Below are positions 8,408-16,726 of a DNA stretch of 51,727 nt, in pieces. This DNA comes from Halovulum dunhuangense (GTDB lineage Bacteria; Pseudomonadota; Alphaproteobacteria; Rhodobacterales; Rhodobacteraceae): contig NZ_JABFBC010000006.1 in assembly GCF_013093415.1 (NCBI RefSeq), forward strand, positions 1 to 51,727. Direction: 5' to 3'. Both the position numbers and the translations under genes were made by a program. Each line of letters opens with the position of its first letter. Within the stretch, counting starts at the first letter, position 1. The notes below the pieces were generated by a model. The model had not been told where the DNA came from. It made no database searches and worked only from the letters and a program-made list of their open reading frames with translations.

Positions 8408-9181
8408 ATGTGGCGCTTTGCTGCAACGTTCCTGATGATGGTCGCGCTGAGCCTGCCGGCGCAGGCCGCCCCGGCCGGCTTCGGGGATCACGTTTTCAAC
8501 GGGCGTGATCCCGAACATGCGCGGGGCATCACCACTTTCCATGTCCGCGCCGGAGATTGCAGCGCCATAGACTACGGCGACGGCCGCGGCGAGTCGGACT
8601 GCTTCAACGGCAATCTTCGCTCCAGGATCGGCTATGATCGCTATGCAAGGCTCGGCGACTCGGTCCAGTACGCCTTCGAGATCCTGGTGCCCGCAGGGCT
8701 GAAATACGGAGGCGGGCCCAATCGCCGCAGCCTTCTGGAAGTGGCCGAATGGCAGCGGATCAACACCATCAAGAACCACATCCACACCATGCATCTGGAT
8801 GCGCGCCGGGGCCTGACCTTTGACGACGTGGTGTGCATCCCGCCGGCCGGGCTGGGCGGATGGAACAGCATAAGGGTTCAGGTCCGGTGGTCGATGAACG
8901 ACGACGGGGTGATCCGCGTGGTGTGCAACGACCGTGTCGTGCTGGCCCGTACCGGCCGCACGGCGATCCCGCCGGATTGCGGCCAGCAGGGCGTGTACCA
9001 GTGCGTGCCCGCTTTGCAGGAACCGAACAAGCCGATCCAGTTCCAGCTTGGCATCCTCTTCCGCGGTTACGGCGAGCGGGGTCGGCTGGACGGCCTGCGG
9101 CCCGAGGGGCGGACCGCGCCGACCGAAGGCTTCACGGTCCAGATGCGCAACATCTCGGTGAAACCGATCCGTTTCAGGTAG
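8408..9181 (+). CDS. Secreted concanavalin-like protein, putative polysaccharide lyase
   Basis: 257 residues with a clear signal peptide (MWRFAATFLMMVALSLPAQA, cut near residue 20). The rest resembles jelly-roll polysaccharide lyases of the heparin-lyase-I-like group: VQYAFEILVPAGLKYG, LLEVAEWQRI, a KNHIHTMHLD strand, then GGWNSIRVQVRWS and a C-terminal strand that places the protein on a modified sugar surface. Four or more Cys (FDDVVC, RVVC, PPDC, YQC) suggest disulfides. Predicted location is periplasmic or extracellular. The exact polysaccharide, and whether catalytic residues are intact, cannot be judged. It stands alone, 240 bases upstream of the surface cluster. Confidence 0.6.
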   Translation: MWRFAATFLMMVALSLPAQAAPAGFGDHVFNGRDPEHARGITTFHVRAGDCSAIDYGDGRGESDCFNGNLRSRIGYDRYARLGDSVQYAFEILVPAGLKYGGGPNRRSLLEVAEWQRINTIKNHIHTMHLDARRGLTFDDVVCIPPAGLGGWNSIRVQVRWSMNDDGVIRVVCNDRVVLARTGRTAIPPDCGQQGVYQCVPALQEPNKPIQFQLGILFRGYGERGRLDGLRPEGRTAPTEGFTVQMRNISVKPIRFR

Positions 9182-9420
9182 CTAAATTCCCGGGGCGGCT
9201 GGCCCGTGTTTGGGGCAAGCGGCCAGGCATCCCGACCGATATGGCCCGGCGCATCAGGGTTGCCGCTTAGAATGTTGCTTTTACACAATAATTAAACATC
9301 CCGGCCATATTTTCGCCCGTAGCTCCGCTAAACATCAATCCGGTGAGAAGGTTGCATCGCGCTGCCTTGGTGCTGTGCCGACCGGCTGCACGGTTGTTGT
9401 TGGATTGTGGGGTAAGCGTC

Positions 9421-10014
9421 ATGAGATTCCTGGCTCTATGCGTCCTGGTGGCCCTGTACCCGCTGGAGGGCATGGGGCAGGATGCCGGATCATCCGGAAG
9501 CGGCGTGAGCGCGGATCTCAATAACCAGACGCAGGCGGCGGCGAACGGCGTATTCGGCGATGTGAACACCGGAGCCGATTTTTCCAACAACAGTCGCATC
9601 GCATCGGCGCCAGGGCTCACTTCGTTCGGGGCGGGGCCATGCGCCGGTTCCGGGGCCAGCGGCAGCGCGGGCTTTCCCGGCGCCGTGGCGCTGGGGTTCG
9701 GGCGGTCGTCGCTGGACGATTCATGCACGCGTCGTGCCTGGGTGCAGGCGATCCTCGCATCATCGCAACAGATACCGGAGATGCGGAGCGATCTTCAGCG
9801 TCTTGCAGTGGGCGTCATGCTTTCAGACCCGATCGTCGGCGAAGTGGCGAAGGATATTGGAGTGTTTGTCGATACCGGAGAGCCGCATCGTGCCGGCGAA
9901 CCGGGTGTCGGCACGAAGGCACAGGGGGGGTGTGTCGTAGTTCTTCCCAAGCAGGCTCCGGCGCTCATGGCGGAGGTGCTCAAGGGAAGAGGCTGTGTCG
10001 CAAGGCACATGTGA
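9421..10014 (+). CDS. Small exported protein, first gene of FVGSS surface cluster
   Basis: The frame opens at 9343, but ATG 9421 begins a signal peptide (MRFLALCVLVALYPLEGMGQ), giving 197 residues. The mature part is Gly/Ser/Asn-rich, then GPCAGSGASGS, a glycine stretch and DDSCTRRAWVQAILASSQQ, a pattern of paired Cys ending in a charged helix; two more Cys lie near the C-terminus. I do not recognise the family. It is followed 53 bases later by the three-repeat FVGSS gene on the same strand, so a role in exporting or capping that protein is a reasonable guess. Confidence 0.6.
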   Translation: MRFLALCVLVALYPLEGMGQDAGSSGSGVSADLNNQTQAAANGVFGDVNTGADFSNNSRIASAPGLTSFGAGPCAGSGASGSAGFPGAVALGFGRSSLDDSCTRRAWVQAILASSQQIPEMRSDLQRLAVGVMLSDPIVGEVAKDIGVFVDTGEPHRAGEPGVGTKAQGGCVVVLPKQAPALMAEVLKGRGCVARHM

Positions 10015-10067
10015 AGTCGGCTGCGTCTAGCAAAAGGGCAGCCCAAAAAAACAAGGAAACAGAAAAC

Positions 10068-11336
10068 ATGCGGAACACACTGCTAATCTCGTCTGCCATC
10101 GCCCTGTGCATGGCAATTCCCGCTGCTGCCGATGTCGGCACCATCGACGCCGGCGCCTCCTATGGTGCAGGGTTCAGCGGCGTCGGCACATCCTATTCCG
10201 GTTTCAGCTCGACCGCCGGGGCGGATAACGGGTTCGTCGGATCTTCGAGCGTGGACGTCGACCAGAATTTCACCGTGAATCTCGAACAGTTCAGCTACCA
10301 GAGCAGTTTCGATGCTGGGAGCGGGGCCAACGACGAGCGTTACGGTGGTTCCGAACTCGACATCGACTACTCGAACCTCACCGTCGGCTCGTCCTCGGCG
10401 GTCGGTGTCGGTACGGCCGGCGCGGGGAACACCGCAGAGACGTCGGCCGAGTTCGAGGCTTCGTCGGGCTGGTCTCGCGAAGCTGATTGGATCGACACGG
10501 ATTCGGGCCAAACCCTGTCCATCGACCAGAACGTGTCGCACGGAACCGCTGGCGCGATGTCTTTCTCTGAAAACTCGTCGGCCATGGTCCTGGGCAAGGG
10601 CGACGGCTTCGTCGGCTCCAGCGCCTTCGCCTCTGACCGGTCCCTCGATCTCGATGCTGATGTCGATAGCGGGTCCGATCTCTATGCAAACCTAGGTCAA
10701 TTCGACAACCACGCGGATGTCGAGGACATGGATATCACCTACACCGACCGTAGTAGCGCGGATGCCGCCACGGTCGGCTTCGGCTCCAGCGAGAGCCTTA
10801 CCTCTCTGAGCGAGGGGACCGCGATGGTTGCAGGCGGCAGCAGCGCGGGTCTGGGCTGGTCGGCGGCCGGCAGCGAACTTACCGGGACGGGCGCTTTCGG
10901 CGCGGATGCCGCCGCTTCGGTCAACGGTTCGTTTGCGTCCTTTACCGGGGCAGGGACCACAGGCGGCAACGAAGACTTCGTCGGCTCGTCCTCTGCACAG
11001 AACAGCCTGTTTGCCGACGCCACTGTCGACGAGATCGAAGCCATATCCGCAGATGGCGGTCTGGTTGAGGCTCGCGAACAGGAGGCGGGCGTCGACGTCG
11101 TCGTGAGCTCGAACTACTTCGGCGATGCCTTTGCCGATTCCTCGTCTGTTGGTGTCGGTTCCGCCTTTGGCGCATCGGAAGGCGCCGGCTTCTTCGGCGG
11201 CGAGGTCGACGTCAACGCCACCTTCTCATCCGATTGCGCCAGCGGTGCGAATGTCTCGCAGTGCCAGAACCTTCAGAATGGTGGCTTCGGCGATACCCAC
11301 ATCGACACCGGGTTCTTCGGCAGCACGATCTTCTGA
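10068..11336 (+). CDS. Secreted three-repeat FVGSS protein, possible fibre or matrix subunit
   Basis: ATG 10068 follows an AAGGAAA site and starts a signal peptide cut after AIPAAA (residue 21); 422 residues. The mature protein is acidic and rich in Ser, Gly, Ala and Asp, with almost no Lys or Arg. It contains three tandem imperfect repeats of about 124 residues, marked by FVGSS at residues 56, 181 and 304 and by a later SSxxVGxG element. Two Cys lie near the C-terminus. Repetitive low-charge exported proteins of this sort are often amyloid or matrix subunits, but no curli-repeat signature is evident. Upstream frame from 9639 overlaps the previous gene and is not coding. Confidence 0.7.
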   Translation: MRNTLLISSAIALCMAIPAAADVGTIDAGASYGAGFSGVGTSYSGFSSTAGADNGFVGSSSVDVDQNFTVNLEQFSYQSSFDAGSGANDERYGGSELDIDYSNLTVGSSSAVGVGTAGAGNTAETSAEFEASSGWSREADWIDTDSGQTLSIDQNVSHGTAGAMSFSENSSAMVLGKGDGFVGSSAFASDRSLDLDADVDSGSDLYANLGQFDNHADVEDMDITYTDRSSADAATVGFGSSESLTSLSEGTAMVAGGSSAGLGWSAAGSELTGTGAFGADAAASVNGSFASFTGAGTTGGNEDFVGSSSAQNSLFADATVDEIEAISADGGLVEAREQEAGVDVVVSSNYFGDAFADSSSVGVGSAFGASEGAGFFGGEVDVNATFSSDCASGANVSQCQNLQNGGFGDTHIDTGFFGSTIF

Positions 11337-11360
11337 TCCACCCGCGTTCAAGCGACAAGG

Positions 11361-11383
11361 GCCAGCCGGAGTTTCCGGCTGGC
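11361..11383 (+). terminator. Intercistronic hairpin after repeat-protein gene
   Basis: GCCAGCCGG (11361-11369), loop AGTTT, CCGGCTGGC (11375-11383): a perfect 9-bp stem 25 bases after the repeat-protein stop. It has no T-run, so it is probably a partial terminator or mRNA stabiliser that sets higher expression of the upstream subunit than of the lipoproteins behind it. Confidence 0.6.
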
Positions 11384-11409
11384 TTCCTCACAGTCGAAGA
11401 GTAGAGAAC

Positions 11410-11904
11410 ATGAATAGGTTAGTATTGACGGGGGCGGCGCTTCTGGCAGTCGCCGCGTGCAGTCCCGAAGAAGAATGCAAGGTGGAACAGGGCGTGCCGA
11501 TGGTCCAGCTGAAGGATGGCAGCTGGATCGAGGATGAATACAGCGCCGTGCCCCAGCCTTGTCCTTATGTGCTGATAACTCCTGCACCAATCCCGGCGAA
11601 CGGCACCGGACAGCCTCCTCGCCACAGTGCGCCCGCACCGGATCCCGAGCCCGGCCTCGATCCGCAAGTCGGGCACCAGACCGAGGGAAATGGCACGACC
11701 GCCGAGAGGACAGCGGGCGGAGAGCAGGTTGCGGCAACCAACGACCGCAACTCGACCGCGGGCGAGGGTGATCCCGATGTCGACGGGAATGGACAGGTCG
11801 ACCGCACTTCGGCCTACTCGAGCGACGACACGAGGACGGCAACCGCTCGCAACGGAGTTTCCGCCTCTCGCGGCGACCTGGGCGGCTCGGCCACGAGCGA
11901 ATGA
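11410..11904 (+). CDS. Small lipoprotein of the surface cluster
   Basis: ATG 11410 starts a lipoprotein signal (MNRLVLTGAALLAVAAC, lipobox VAAC, Cys17); 164 residues. After a short folded part (KVEQGVPMVQLKDGSWIED) the chain is Pro-, Thr-, Asn- and Gly-rich and probably unstructured. It lies 73 bases after the repeat-protein gene and overlaps the next gene by ATGA, so the two lipoproteins are translationally coupled. I do not recognise the family. A periplasmic or surface anchor for the repeat protein is an inference from order only. Confidence 0.65.
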   Translation: MNRLVLTGAALLAVAACSPEEECKVEQGVPMVQLKDGSWIEDEYSAVPQPCPYVLITPAPIPANGTGQPPRHSAPAPDPEPGLDPQVGHQTEGNGTTAERTAGGEQVAATNDRNSTAGEGDPDVDGNGQVDRTSAYSSDDTRTATARNGVSASRGDLGGSATSE

Positions 11905-12404
11905 TGACGGGGGCGATTGTCAGTAGCCGACCGTTTCGGCTTGGTGTTGCGGCGGTCATGCTTTCCTTGCTGGGATTGGCGGCATGCGCTCCCCGGCAGG
12001 AGGCGACCCAGTCTGGCGGTGTGCGCCTGGCTCCTGCCGAAGTCGCGCCATCTGGCCATATCGTGTTCTTCGACAGCGGCAGCTCGAACATCCTCGACCC
12101 GAACGTGCCTGTTCTAGCGGACCTGGCACTGACCCTGGAAAAGCACCCGACGGCCCGTGTGACCATATGGGGTCATGCGGACCGTGACGAGTTGGCTGCC
12201 GGACTGGAGAACGTCGACGAAGAGAGAGCGCAGGCAGTCCTTGCGTTTCTCTTGCGGCGCGGCATTGCGCGTGAGCGCCTCGTTCAGGTGTCCGGGGTTG
12301 GAAACAGCCGAAGCTTCGCGATCGGCCAGGGCGCGGACAGTTCCCTGATCGACCGGCGCGTCGACGTGCATGTGGTCTATGACCAAGGCCTGCGGGGGGA
12401 ATGA
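11901..12404 (+). CDS. OmpA-like lipoprotein
   Basis: 167 residues. The start overlaps the previous stop as ATGA. A lipoprotein signal ends at LLGLAAC. The remainder is an OmpA/MotB/Pal-type peptidoglycan-binding domain: HIVFFDSGSSNI, VTIWGHADRDE, RAQAVLAFLLRRGIARERL, VSGVGN and the terminal DRRVDVHV. It differs slightly from consensus (GHAD for GHTD, DRRV for NRRV), but the peptidoglycan-contacting Arg region is kept. It probably ties the surface cluster to the cell wall. Confidence 0.8.
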   Translation: MMTGAIVSSRPFRLGVAAVMLSLLGLAACAPRQEATQSGGVRLAPAEVAPSGHIVFFDSGSSNILDPNVPVLADLALTLEKHPTARVTIWGHADRDELAAGLENVDEERAQAVLAFLLRRGIARERLVQVSGVGNSRSFAIGQGADSSLIDRRVDVHVVYDQGLRGE

Positions 12405-12747
12405 GCGCAGGGAAAACGATGAGCCACCCGCGGAGTTGTGCGCGCGGAATTCTCTCTTCCGCCGGTCTTCTGCCCACGGGTTCGGACAGGCAGGTGCGTT
12501 TCACCTCAGGTTGTAAAGCATGGAAAACGCAGCAAAAGAATGACAAGGCAGTTGCCAGCCACAGTCAAAATCCCTGCTGATTACCGTGGAAATGTACCAT
12601 CAGAAACATTTCGCGTGCGAAACATGCGCAGATATGATCGCCAGAGGGTAAAGATACACGCTGTGTATTGAATAAATGCAGCTCGGGGTAGTGTGATCTG
12701 CGTGTTTGCGGGCGTGGAACAAGAACGACGCAAAGGGATGAGGCGTG
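12405..12747. promoter_or_regulatory. AT-richer leader of the response-regulator gene with two palindromes
   Basis: No gene seen. The segment is less GC-rich than its surroundings and carries TTTCGC-GT-GCGAAA at 12609-12622 and ATACAC-GCT-GTGTAT at 12654-12668, both perfect dyads within 140 bases of the regulator start. They are candidates for autoregulatory binding sites or, for the second, a small terminator. Confidence 0.4.
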
Positions 12748-13491
12748 ATGAGTAGCTGCAATATTTTGGTTCTTGATGACACCATTGGCGTGACTGAACT
12801 GGTGAGTCAAGTATTGCGAATTGATGGTCATAAAGTCTATGTAGCAAACGACGTTCGTGAATTTAAAGACATTGAATCTGTGTGCTCAATCGATGTCTAC
12901 TTGATCGACCTGGTTCTTCCTGGCGCGAACGGGCTTGAGATCGCGCAGGAAATCAGGCGGCGATCGGACGCAGGAATTGTTCTCATCAGCGGAAAGGCAA
13001 CTGAAGTTGATGTAGTCCTGGGGTTTGAAAGCGGTGCTGACGACTATGTGGCAAAGCCATTCGGCACGCGCGAACTTCGTGCGAGAGTATCCAGCGTTAT
13101 CCGGCGTCTGAACACACGGCGTCATGTGGCAAATTCGGATTTGCCCGCCACCGTCTCTCCTTCACCGATTGAAGGGCCGACCCTGCATCTTGAGAACTGG
13201 ACGATCGATCTTAACGAGAGAGTTGTATTTGACACCGGCAAGAACGTCGTTCACCTGACGCCATCAGAATTCGATCTGTTGACATACTTCCTGCGCAACG
13301 CTGGTCGCATCGTCAGCCGCGCCGAGATCGTGGCTGCCATCCGGGATGGCAGGAGCGTTGCGGATCTCAGGCTCGTGGACGGGTTGGTCGTACGTCTGAG
13401 GCGGAAGCTTGTACGTCCCGACGGGACCCCGATCCCCATCAGAAGTGTCCGGGGATCAGGGTACGTCCTCACCATGAAAGGCATTCGATAG
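12748..13491 (+). CDS. Orphan OmpR/PhoB-type response regulator
   Basis: ATG 12748 (GTG 12745 is an alternative) gives 247 residues. The receiver domain (5-115) has the acidic pair LDD (Asp10, Asp11), phospho-acceptor Asp54 in YLIDLVLPG, switch residue in VLISGK and Lys103 in YVAKPF. The winged-helix trans_reg_C domain (about 145-245) ends RSVRGSGYVL. No histidine kinase is encoded nearby. Codon use and GC are lower than in the flanks, consistent with separate acquisition. Its position right after the FVGSS cluster suggests it may control that cluster; this is inference. Confidence 0.88.
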   Translation: MSSCNILVLDDTIGVTELVSQVLRIDGHKVYVANDVREFKDIESVCSIDVYLIDLVLPGANGLEIAQEIRRRSDAGIVLISGKATEVDVVLGFESGADDYVAKPFGTRELRARVSSVIRRLNTRRHVANSDLPATVSPSPIEGPTLHLENWTIDLNERVVFDTGKNVVHLTPSEFDLLTYFLRNAGRIVSRAEIVAAIRDGRSVADLRLVDGLVVRLRRKLVRPDGTPIPIRSVRGSGYVLTMKGIR

Positions 13492-13634
13492 GCAAAGTTC
13501 TCGATGGCTTTGTCGGCGACGTCCTCCGGAACTGAACGCCCCGGGGCCGCGCTTGCCGACCTGCGTCCGAGTGCAGGGAGCTTCCGGGCGACCAGGTGGT
13601 GCCGCGATGCGCGCGCTGTCGCGGTCCCGTCATG

Positions 13635-14135
13635 TCAATGGGTGCAGACGGTCGCCACGAGGATCAGCGCCGGGTCGATCCCGAACGCGCCGTGAAGATC
13701 CTGGCCGAAGAGCTTCAGCCAATCGTCCTGCGCGCGGTAGGCAAGCCGCTCGCGTTCCGCGGGGCAGGCGAACACCGTTCCCGCCTCCCGCTGCAAATGG
13801 TGGACCATCTCGTGCACGATGATCGAGATTTCGGCGACGGTGCCGCCCGTCCAGCCCTCGGACACGAGGATTGCCCCTGCCTCCGCGTCGTAAAGCGCCA
13901 TGATCCCGGTCGGACCGGCGTCGGCACCGTCGCCATAGCGGCGTGCGATCAGATCGGCCGATGACATGGCCACGATGTCCGGTGGCGCCGACGGCCTGCC
14001 CAACTGGTACTCGGATTGCAGCCAGAGGCTGATGAAGTCCAGGATCGACGGCGCGGTTCGCTGTTCCGCCGCGGCGGGCATGGACATTGCCGCGACAAGT
14101 ACAGCGGCGGCGGCGGAGGTCTGGAAAACGGTCAT
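13635..14135 (-). CDS. Exported HExxH protein, DUF6647-like putative metallopeptidase
   Basis: The frame opens at 14189, but the ATG at 14135 starts a signal peptide (MTVFQTSAAAAVLVAAMSMP), giving 166 residues. The mature part contains IIVHEMVHHLQ, an HExxH zinc motif (His108, Glu109, His112), followed by conserved Cys and ERLAYRAQDDW; a third metal ligand may be the Glu of AERE or of YRAQ. The pattern resembles DUF6647 as I remember it. Expected in the periplasm. It is transcribed divergently from the CadC-like regulator 124 bases away, so regulation by that protein is possible. Confidence 0.65.
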   Translation of the reverse strand: MTVFQTSAAAAVLVAAMSMPAAAEQRTAPSILDFISLWLQSEYQLGRPSAPPDIVAMSSADLIARRYGDGADAGPTGIMALYDAEAGAILVSEGWTGGTVAEISIIVHEMVHHLQREAGTVFACPAERERLAYRAQDDWLKLFGQDLHGAFGIDPALILVATVCTH

Positions 14136-14259
14136 GGGCTGCGCTCCGGCTGCGGTGATCCGATGACGGTCGGCCACGGCCCGGGCCAAGTCCTGAGAGA
14201 CAGGTGAAAGAATCCGGAAATTCTGCTAATATTGCCCTTCACATCTCTGGATCGGGGCC

Positions 14260-15489
14260 ATGAACGCATCGGATGCCAGAATAGGGCACTTCGTCCTGAA
14301 CCGACGGCTGGGCAGGCTCGAGGATGGATCGCCCGAACCGCCCCACCTGCGCCCGAAGTCCTACCGTGTGCTTGAGGTGCTGTTGGATCGCCGGGGCCGG
14401 CTGGTGTCCCGGGACGACCTGATCTCGGCGGTCTGGACGGATGTCACCGTGACGGAAGAGTCGCTGTCGCAATGTATCAGCGACATCCGAAGGGCGCTCG
14501 GCAAGGATGCCGCGCATCTGCTGCGCACTGTGCCGCGGCGCGGCTACGTCCTGGAAACGGAGCCGTCTCGGGTCGCGAGAGCCTACCGCCGGAAGCCTGT
14601 CGTCCGCGCCGGTGCGATCCTGGTCACGGCGGGTCTTGCTGGCATCGGCATCGCGGCCCTGAGCAGCGCGATCGCGGTTCCCGACCGGGCCGCCCGGTTG
14701 CAGGCGCGGCCCGACGCACAAGACATGCTGGCCGTGGCGCCCCATGACCCGGACTGGCGCGACCGGGCGGCCAATGACGCCCGGCAGGGTCGTCTGGAAG
14801 CCGCGCTCGCGCAGGACCCGGACAACGCGGCGGCGTGGGCCGCGCTGGCAGAGACATATTGGCTGGAGGTCAAGCATGCGGCCTGGGGCGGCGGCAGGCG
14901 CGAACTCGACAAGGCGCTCGCCGCGCTGGAGCGCGCGATGGCGCTGGACGGCGGCGCGAGAGCCTATCGCATCCTTTCGGAAGTTCGCCTCGATGCACCG
15001 TTTCGGGATACACGGTCGCGCGTGGACGCGCTGGCCATCGCGAAGGCTGCGGTGACGCTCGCGCCGAACGATCCGGATGCGCTGGTCGCTCTGGCGGCTG
15101 CGCTGACGGCCAACGATCGGGCCGGTGAGGCGTTGCCGGTCCTCGAACGCGCACGCACCGGGATGCCCGTTCCGTCCGACCGGTACCGCGAGATTGCCGG
15201 AATGGCGTATCTGCTGGCCGGCGCCCCCGCGCGGGCGGCTGAGGAATTCGGGCGCCTGCAAGGGGCCGGCACCTTCGGCGGACCCCGCCACGACATGGGG
15301 TGGTTCCTGGCGGCGAGCCTTGCACATGCCGGACAGATCGATCGCGCGCGGATCGTGGTGGAGGCGACGCTGCAAAGGCGCCCCGAACGCACACGCGAAA
15401 CCGTTGCCCTGTCGCTCGATCGCATGACCGGGCAGCGCGGGCTGGACGTGGTGCTTGACGGGCTGCGTTTGGCGGGGTTGCCGGGCTAG
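14260..15489 (+). CDS. CadC/ToxR-type winged-helix regulator with TPR sensor part
   Basis: 409 residues. Residues 8-105 are an OmpR-class winged helix (RPKSYRVLEVLLDRRGRLVS to VPRRGYVLE). A single transmembrane helix follows near 113-136 (AGAILVTAGLAGIGIAAL), then a periplasmic part of TPR-like helical pairs (AAAWAALAETYW, DPDALVALAAALTAN, AGMAYLLAGAPARAAEEF). This one-component architecture senses outside signals without phosphorylation. Its stop overlaps, tail to tail by 4 bases, the stop of the TRAP binding protein on the other strand. It is divergent from the HExxH gene. Confidence 0.85.
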   Translation: MNASDARIGHFVLNRRLGRLEDGSPEPPHLRPKSYRVLEVLLDRRGRLVSRDDLISAVWTDVTVTEESLSQCISDIRRALGKDAAHLLRTVPRRGYVLETEPSRVARAYRRKPVVRAGAILVTAGLAGIGIAALSSAIAVPDRAARLQARPDAQDMLAVAPHDPDWRDRAANDARQGRLEAALAQDPDNAAAWAALAETYWLEVKHAAWGGGRRELDKALAALERAMALDGGARAYRILSEVRLDAPFRDTRSRVDALAIAKAAVTLAPNDPDALVALAAALTANDRAGEALPVLERARTGMPVPSDRYREIAGMAYLLAGAPARAAEEFGRLQGAGTFGGPRHDMGWFLAASLAHAGQIDRARIVVEATLQRRPERTRETVALSLDRMTGQRGLDVVLDGLRLAGLPG

Positions 15490-16511
15490 TTCCCCTCGGC
15501 GCGGGGGCCGGCAGGCGCGCCGGTTTCGAGGAACCGTCGGTAGCTCTGCCAGCCGAGGCTGACTTGCGGATCGGCTGCCATCTCTGCCGCGACGACCCCG
15601 GCCCAGGCCTGCTCCAGCGCCGCGAGGACGTCGTCGGGCCATTGGCGGATTTCCACCCCATTCGACCGAAAACCGGCGATCGCCGTCTCCTGTCGCGGTT
15701 GGGCGACCTCCAGGGTCCAGCGGGAAACCGCGTCGCATGCCCGGCTGACCGCATCGCGAAACCCGTCCGGCAGTTCCAGCCACGTCGTCTCGAGCATCAA
15801 GAGTTCCAGTGACGTGGCCGGTTGCTGCCAGCCCGGCAGAAGCAGGTAGGGCGCCATCTCGTCCAGGCCCAGTTCGTCGTCAATGGACGGCATCGCGAAT
15901 TCGGCGGCGTCGATGATCCCGATCTCGTAGGCGGGTCGAATGTCGGCGGCGGGCAGTTCGTAGGTCGTGACACCCAGGGCCTGCAACGTGCTGGCCCCGT
16001 ATCCGAAGGCCCGCATCGACAGCCCGTCGAGATCCTGCACGCGCGCGACCGGAAACCTGAACCAGCCGCCACCTTCGGCGGGTAGTGCGCCGCAATAGAT
16101 GCTGCGCAGTCCGTGTCGCCGATACTGCGCGTTGAGCGCCGCCGCGCCGCCGCCGTCTTGCATCCACGCGGTGAATGCGGCCGGATCGGGCCCGAACGGA
16201 AATCCGCCGAACAGGGTCAGGGCGGGGTCTTCGCGGTGGTGGTGACCGGGAGACCCCCACACGGCATCGACAAGGCCGGATCGCAGTGCCTCGAACGCGT
16301 TCACGTCCAGAACGAGCTGGTTGTGGACGGCCATGGTAAAGGCCCCGTCCGTCGCCTGCGCGACCTCTGCCGCAAGCAGGCGCCCGGATTCCCCGAAAAG
16401 CTGCGGCGCAAGCAGGCTGTTCACCCGCCAGTGCAGCGTCTCGGCCCTTGCGGGGACTGCAAGCTGGGCCGTGGCGGCGACTGCAACAAGGCAAAGCGCG
16501 GTCCTGAGCAT
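15486..16511 (-). CDS. Orphan TRAP-type solute-binding protein (DctP family)
   Basis: The frame opens at 16766, but ATG 16511 begins a signal peptide (MLRTALCLVAVAATAQLAVP, then ARAETLHWRV), giving 341 residues, the family norm. Features: a SGRLLAAEVAQATDG helix, FEALRSGLVDAVWGSP, then the ARVQDLDGLSMRAFG block that contains the usual conserved Arg, and EIGIIDAAEF. Members bind organic acids (keto acids, uronates, ectoine and others) for a DctQM permease; neither dctQ nor dctM is adjacent, so it is an orphan. It ends tail to tail with the CadC-like gene. Confidence 0.82.
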   Translation of the reverse strand: MLRTALCLVAVAATAQLAVPARAETLHWRVNSLLAPQLFGESGRLLAAEVAQATDGAFTMAVHNQLVLDVNAFEALRSGLVDAVWGSPGHHHREDPALTLFGGFPFGPDPAAFTAWMQDGGGAAALNAQYRRHGLRSIYCGALPAEGGGWFRFPVARVQDLDGLSMRAFGYGASTLQALGVTTYELPAADIRPAYEIGIIDAAEFAMPSIDDELGLDEMAPYLLLPGWQQPATSLELLMLETTWLELPDGFRDAVSRACDAVSRWTLEVAQPRQETAIAGFRSNGVEIRQWPDDVLAALEQAWAGVVAAEMAADPQVSLGWQSYRRFLETGAPAGPRAEGN

Positions 16512-16726
16512 TTCCCGACAGTGCCTCGTCACCCCGCCGATGTCATGAAGAATCCCCGAAAGACCCGTGAAGACAGGGTGTCGATCCTCATGCCCGTTGC
16601 CGAGGAGCAGGCTGGCCGGCCCAGGCCTCCGTGCCCGGTTCGGGGTGGCTAGACCGGCTCGTTGTGGTCGTGCTGACCGTCGGCCAAGGGCCGAATTCGG
16701 CCTCGCGCCCCCATCACACCATTTCC

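Noticed and set aside
10068-11336. Curli subunit (CsgA-type) assignment
   Set aside because: The repeats are 124 residues long and lack the short Gln/Asn/Ser-x5 curli units; no csgG, csgE or csgF partner is present.
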